NCBI RefSeq assembly: GCF_014856545.2
Contig: NZ_CP109811.1
Location: 1,978,001 to 2,042,000 of the forward strand
Source: Mesobacillus jeotgali
GTDB lineage: Bacteria > Bacillota > Bacilli > Bacillales > Cytobacillaceae
Reading direction: 5' to 3'
DNA: 64,000 nucleotides
In this document: in pieces, positions 60,254-64,000 of the stretch
How the letters are laid out: the number at the start of each line of letters is the position of its first letter
Numbering within the stretch: the stretch's first letter is position 1
Notes under the pieces: generated by a model
The model's database searches: none
What the model was told of the DNA's origin: nothing
The model's input: only the letters and a program-made list of their open reading frames with translations
Position numbers and translations under genes: made by a program

Positions 60254-60513
60254 ATACCCTTATGCAGGGAGTATGCTTTCTATAAGGGTACATTTAGGGT
60301 TTAATCGTACCCTTATGCAAGGTGTTTGCTTGTCTATAAGGGTACAATTCGGAGTGAATCGTACCCTTATGCAAGGTGTTTGCTTGTCTATAAGGGTACA
60401 ATTAGGGTTTAATCGTACCCTTATGCAGGGAGTATGCTTTCTATAAGGGTACAATTAGGGTTTAATCGAACCCTTATGCAGCATGTCTGCTGTCCATAAG
60501 GGTGCATTTAGGA
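60254..60513. repeat. Array D: five units of a 53-54-bp period
   Basis: ATAAGGG starts at 60282, 60336, 60390, 60443 and 60496. The unit is a 35-base hairpin (arms ATAAGGGTACAATT and AATCGTACCCTTAT around 7 bases), the same as in array C at 31.1 kb, but the 18-19-base linkers are different (gcaaggtgtttgcttgtct type). The array lies between convergent genes. The flanking bases 60105-60250 and 60514-60610 hold no gene. Confidence 0.92.
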
Positions 60514-60610
60514 TGTTATGATGTCATAAGACGAGTCCGGCCTCTCAAAGGGTGAACTCATGAAAAAAATTGTGACTTGCTCCGATTTCATTTAGTTTGT
60601 CTACAGTCTG

Positions 60611-60640
60611 AAATCTAGTTATCATGACTAGATTTTTCTT
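60611..60640 (+). terminator. Hairpin at the convergent gene end
   Basis: AAATCTAGT/ACTAGATTT stem, 7-base loop, then TTCTTTTT in the rightward direction. It overlaps the stop codon of the leftward dioxygenase gene. Confidence 0.6.
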
Positions 60641-61449
60641 TTTGCTAAAACCCCTGCACAAATTAGCCCGAAGTATGTTGGTGCTTCGTATGATAGAAAT
60701 TCTATTTGCCTCTCCTCGGGTGGTATTGCTCCAGCCAGAATGAGGGTTTGCCAGATTCCGTCAGGTTTGGCGGCTTCAATAAAATCTGCATCGAAGTCTG
60801 CCATTTTTTCAAGTTGATTGGTTTTGATCAGCTCAACGATTTGATTATCAAACTCTTTGGCTGCTGGATCAAATCCATAAGGTCCTTGTTCATCATGAGC
60901 ATGGGCCCAATCGCAGCTGGCAATCAAACCTACTTTATTACCATAATCAGCGACTGCAGTCCGAAGAGATTCACCGAATGTAAAAAGCTCCTGGAAGGAA
61001 AGATCTCTTGATGGTGTAATCACTACTACTGGAACATCTGGCATGAAACGGAGAGGGATTATTGCACCCCAATCCAGCGGCAGGCATGAGATTGGGCCTG
61101 CTGCAGTTCCAAAATTTATGGTAGAGGATGGGAGTCCGTTTTTTAACGCTTCCTCGTTAATTTTTCGCGCTAAATCCCGTTCTACTTTTTTTTCCATCGT
61201 AAAAGTTGCCTCGTTCTCACTCCAGCTTCCATCGAGCCGTTCTGAATCGGTTATCGAGAATCGGCCATTGATCCTTGTTCCATGAGGACTAAGAACCACG
61301 ATACAGTCAGGGTTGGCCGCTGCCATTTGCTGGCCGAGCTTCACCATGCTTTTTCTGGTGACAGCCATCCGCTCGGGGCTGGACCCTTGCAGTTCCGGAA
61401 TAATCTCACCGCCATGAGGTGCAATACAAGCATAAACGAATGGATTCAA
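60628..61449 (-). CDS. LigB-type class III extradiol dioxygenase-like protein
   Basis: 273-residue protein of the LigB fold (also seen in AMMECR/MEMO proteins): CIAPHGGEIIPEL with the first His, LSPHGTRI with another, and ASCDWAHAHDEQGPYGFDP. Family enzymes open catechol rings using Fe2+; others in the fold are not oxygenases. The substrate is unknown. Alone on its strand, next to the ThDP operon but separated by array D. Confidence 0.75.
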   Translation of the reverse strand: MNPFVYACIAPHGGEIIPELQGSSPERMAVTRKSMVKLGQQMAAANPDCIVVLSPHGTRINGRFSITDSERLDGSWSENEATFTMEKKVERDLARKINEEALKNGLPSSTINFGTAAGPISCLPLDWGAIIPLRFMPDVPVVVITPSRDLSFQELFTFGESLRTAVADYGNKVGLIASCDWAHAHDEQGPYGFDPAAKEFDNQIVELIKTNQLEKMADFDADFIEAAKPDGIWQTLILAGAIPPEERQIEFLSYEAPTYFGLICAGVLAKRKI

Positions 61450-61594
61450 GGTTACGACCTCCTTTTACTATGAGTATTTAGATAAAGATTATATGAATTC
61501 CTTCTTTCATTTTCTGAGTTTCCAAATTCTTGCTTGTCTAACTGCCTTGATTTAAGGGTAAAGACAGTTATCGAGACAGCAAGGAGGAACACAA

Positions 61595-63016
61595 ATGGGG
61601 AAAAGCATTGAAAGGAAAGTGCTATTCGGACTTGCCGTTATCCCTTTGTTGGTTATGGTAGTTTCAATGGCAATAACGATTGTAAAGTTTGAAGGAGACC
61701 CGCATATTCCGTTGATAATTGGAACGGTTGTGGCAGGTCTAGTTGCCTGGTTTGCAGGCTTTAAGTGGGATTTTATCGAAGAAGGTATATATAAAGGCAT
61801 TAAAATGGCTTTGCCGGCAATTCTTATTATCATCACAGTTGGGATGATTATCGGTTCTTGGATTGGCGGAGGAATTGTCGCAACAATGGTATACTATGGC
61901 TTGAAAATCATGAGTCCGTCCATGTTCCTTGTATCCATCAGTATCATTACGGCATTGATCACCCTGGCTATAGGGAGTTCATGGTCTACAATGGGTACGA
62001 TTGGTGTTGCTGGTATGGGAATCGGTATGAGCATGGGAATCCCGGCACCTATGGTAGCAGGGGCGATTATTTCTGGCTCTTATTTTGGAGATAAAATGTC
62101 ACCACTATCTGATACGACAAATCTGGCGGCAGGGATTACGGGAACAGATCTGTTCGCGCATATTCGCCATATGATTTATACGACAGTTCCTGCATTTTTG
62201 ATTGCCCTGGGTGTCTACTGGTATCTTGGAAGAGACTTTAGCAATGCAGGAGTAGATAATCAGGAGATTCTAGAAATCATGAATGTGATTCAAACAAATT
62301 TCGTGGTATCACCTTGGCTGCTTTTAGTTCCAGCGGCGGTCATTTTAATGGTTGCCTTTAAGGTGCCAGCACTTCCAGCCCTAATTGTTGGAGTGTTTTT
62401 AGGATGGATTACACAGTTTACCGTACAAGGTGGCGCAGTAGCTGATGCGGTGAATACACTTCAAAACGGTTTTACGATTGAAACGGGGAATGCTTCTGTC
62501 GACGAGCTATTCAGTCGAGGCGGAATTCAGGATATGATGTATACCGTATCTCTTGCACTTATAGCGATGGCATTTGCAGGAGTTATGGAGCAGACGGGTA
62601 TGCTAAAATCAATCGTGGATAAAATCCTCAAGATGGCTCGGACAGCTCGAAGTTTGGTTGTCTCTACGGTTGCAACCTCATTTTTAACAAATGTTGCAGC
62701 TGGAGAACAGTACCTATCAATCCTTTTACCAGGACGAATGTATAAAAAAGCGTATGATGACAAGGGGCTTCATTCGAAAAACCTGTCTCGTGCCGTTGAG
62801 GATGGCGGCACGGTGACATCACCGCTTGTTCCGTGGAATACTTGCGCGGTGTTCATTATTTCAGCACTGTCTGTACATCCATTTGAATACGCACCGTATG
62901 CGGTACTGAATTTCACGGTTCCGATTTTATCGATTATCTTTGCATTATTCGGTTTTAAATTGGAATTTGTCAAAAAAGTAAGTTTTGAAAAAGAATCCGA
63001 GAGGAAAGCTTCATAG
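61595..63016 (+). CDS. nhaC: Na+/H+ antiporter NhaC
   Basis: 473-residue antiporter with eleven to twelve hydrophobic segments and the family stretches GSSWSTMGTIGVAGMGIG, SGSYFGDKMSPLSDTTNLA and the late SRAVEDGGTVTSPLVPWNTC. It exports Na+ for H+ and supports pH and salt tolerance in Bacilli. AAGGAGG is 7 bases before the ATG. A 10-11-bp hairpin follows the stop at 63023-63049. Confidence 0.92.
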   Translation: MGKSIERKVLFGLAVIPLLVMVVSMAITIVKFEGDPHIPLIIGTVVAGLVAWFAGFKWDFIEEGIYKGIKMALPAILIIITVGMIIGSWIGGGIVATMVYYGLKIMSPSMFLVSISIITALITLAIGSSWSTMGTIGVAGMGIGMSMGIPAPMVAGAIISGSYFGDKMSPLSDTTNLAAGITGTDLFAHIRHMIYTTVPAFLIALGVYWYLGRDFSNAGVDNQEILEIMNVIQTNFVVSPWLLLVPAAVILMVAFKVPALPALIVGVFLGWITQFTVQGGAVADAVNTLQNGFTIETGNASVDELFSRGGIQDMMYTVSLALIAMAFAGVMEQTGMLKSIVDKILKMARTARSLVVSTVATSFLTNVAAGEQYLSILLPGRMYKKAYDDKGLHSKNLSRAVEDGGTVTSPLVPWNTCAVFIISALSVHPFEYAPYAVLNFTVPILSIIFALFGFKLEFVKKVSFEKESERKAS

Positions 63017-63022
63017 TTTCCA

Positions 63023-63056
63023 GGACAGTACCAATATGGTACTGTCCATTTTAATG
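63023..63056 (+). terminator. Hairpin after nhaC
   Basis: GGACAGTACCA/TGGTACTGTCC stem with a 4-base loop; the T run after it is short. Confidence 0.65.
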
Positions 63057-63121
63057 TCTACATATTTTCGTTCTTGATAACAAATGTTAACCATGTATGT
63101 TAAAAGTTTGGAGGTTAGCAG

Positions 63122-63961
63122 ATGTTCTATCATGTTAAAGAATTGCAGTATAATGCCAAGCCGGACAGGCCGGATCCTGTATATGCAAAGAAGCTTCAGG
63201 AGATCCTTGGCGGACAATATGGAGAAATGAGCGTCATGATCCAGTACCTTTTTCAGGGCTGGAATTGCCGCGGTGAAAAGAAGTATCGGGATATGCTGCT
63301 GGATATCGGTACTGAGGAAATTGCGCATGTTGAGATGCTTGCCACGATGATTGCCCAGCTGCTAGATGGTGCACCAGTTGAGGAACAGGAAGCAGCAGCG
63401 AAGGATCCAATTATTCTCGCAGCAATGGGCGGCATGAATCCGCAGCATGCGATAGTCGGAGGGCTTGGAGCGAAGCCGGATGACAGTCAGGGATATCCAT
63501 GGAATGCACGTTATACAATCGCAAGCGGCAATTTGCTTGCTGATTTCCGTGCCAATTTGAATGCGGAGTCACAGGGCAGGCTTCAAGCGGTAAGACTATA
63601 TGAAATGACAGATGATCCGGGTGTGAGGGACATGCTATCATTCCTGATTGCAAGAGACCATATGCATCAGCTCCAGTGGATCGCCGCGATTGCAGAGCTT
63701 GAGGAAAAAGAAGGGCTTGTCGTTCCAAGCACCTTTAACCAGCAGTATGAAAAGCAGGAAGTAAGTTACTCCTTCATGAACTGCTCTAAAGGAACGGAAA
63801 GTGCTGAAGGAAAATGGGCTTCTGGTGCCACGCCAGATGGAAAAGCGCAATTCGAATATATTGAAAATCCTGTACCGATGGGACAAATACCGGAATTGGC
63901 TCCGGCACCAACTCATATGCACGGAACACCTCCGCCAGGGAAGTTGCCACCGAATATGTAA
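63122..63961 (+). CDS. Manganese catalase family protein
   Basis: 279-residue dimanganese catalase (CotJC/YdbD/YjqC type) that converts hydrogen peroxide to water and oxygen. Ligands are visible in four-helix-bundle positions: E35 (GGQYGEMSVMIQYL), E66 and H69 (TEEIAHVEML), a Glu in NLNAESQGRLQ and a His in ARDHMHQLQW. The C-terminal tail is Pro/Met-rich (PTHMHGTPPPGKLPPNM), as in spore- or general-stress members. GGAGG lies 7 bases before the ATG. The last 39 bases of the window hold nothing further. Confidence 0.92.
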   Translation: MFYHVKELQYNAKPDRPDPVYAKKLQEILGGQYGEMSVMIQYLFQGWNCRGEKKYRDMLLDIGTEEIAHVEMLATMIAQLLDGAPVEEQEAAAKDPIILAAMGGMNPQHAIVGGLGAKPDDSQGYPWNARYTIASGNLLADFRANLNAESQGRLQAVRLYEMTDDPGVRDMLSFLIARDHMHQLQWIAAIAELEEKEGLVVPSTFNQQYEKQEVSYSFMNCSKGTESAEGKWASGATPDGKAQFEYIENPVPMGQIPELAPAPTHMHGTPPPGKLPPNM

Positions 63962-64000
63962 TGCCTCTAGTAAAAAGAGAAAGAGATTGGTTTTTACCCA

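Noticed and set aside
60260..60454. 64-codon minus-strand gene in array D
   Set aside because: Translation of the AAGGGTAC hairpin repeat only.
1..64000. Selenoprotein gene in the window
   Set aside because: At gene ends with TGA that I looked at (for example 3573, 30480 and 31977) continuing the frame gives no conserved extension; the check was by eye and not exhaustive.
1..64000. Insertion sequences, prophage or restriction/defence systems
   Set aside because: No transposase, integrase, phage structural, toxin-antitoxin or restriction gene is recognisable; the NERD protein alone is not enough to claim a defence system.

Overview
The window looks like a chromosome segment of a low-GC, spore-forming Bacillaceae (Bacillus/Mesobacillus-like). 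The evidence is strong purine-rich Shine-Dalgarno sites with frequent TTG and GTG starts, many families typical of this group (DUF3977, DUF2500, DUF3891, DUF1450, DUF2621/YneK-like, CBO0543), a bacillithiol-type FosB, a SleB/CwlJ-type wall hydrolase, a LysM-GH18 SleL-like enzyme, a SAM-I riboswitch and a LexA/DinR box. A tRNA for selenocysteine (UCA anticodon) suggests a selenocysteine-using strain. Genus is inference only.

Layout. 1-2.2 kb: end of a flavin monooxygenase gene, then a CDF metal exporter whose promoter is covered by a Fur/PerR-like palindrome. 2.3-12.5 kb: about twenty mostly rightward small genes (NUDIX, VOC, GNAT, GyrI-like, APH-like, methyltransferase, S41 protease-like), including a GNAT-NUDIX fusion. 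12.5-16.2 kb: a 52-bp repeat array, a NERD protein and small membrane proteins. 16.3-19.5 kb: selC, then a VOC gene and an M3 peptidase gene, closed by a decayed copy of the 3' half of selC. 19.6-30.5 kb: lipoprotein, LCP protein, several small proteins, SleB-like hydrolase, GDSL hydrolase with an ABC transporter, a 21-bp repeat array, SleL-like enzyme and a lone HEXXH peptidase. 30.5-31.3 kb: a LexA box on what looks like a deletion scar joining a yolD-like 5' end to a DUF7010 3' part. 31.3-41 kb: rpiA, AlkZ-like protein, cysteine hydrolase, EamA transporter, sigma factor plus ClpP paralogue, aminotransferase, then a SAM riboswitch controlling an LLM flavin oxidoreductase and an ATP-grasp ligase. 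41-53.8 kb: VWA lipoprotein, second cysteine hydrolase, YqcI/YcgG protein, PQQ-type beta-propeller, DCC protein, DUF3238-like protein, second EamA transporter, fosB, NIPSNAP-NUDIX fusion, GreA-like factor and PIG-L deacetylase. 54-59.7 kb: a compact GntR-regulated catabolic-looking operon (Fe-ADH, ThDP enzyme, BASS transporter, SDR). 60-64 kb: LigB-type dioxygenase, nhaC and a manganese catalase.

The most unusual pattern is six intergenic tandem arrays that fall into three families, each seen twice: 52-bp units of a TGTCCGA/TCGGACA hairpin plus 25-bp linker (12.9 and 50.4 kb), 53-54-bp units of a shared 35-nt AAGGGTAC hairpin plus linker (31.1 and 60.3 kb), and 21-bp units (27.9 and 36.3 kb). 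All lie downstream of gene 3' ends, never between divergent genes. They resemble BIME/REP-like elements rather than CRISPR. Other highlights are the selC-bounded islet, the SOS-box deletion scar, the S-box LLM/ATP-grasp operon and the unassigned ThDP/Fe-ADH operon. All family assignments are from reading the sequence and recalled family features; no database search was run.
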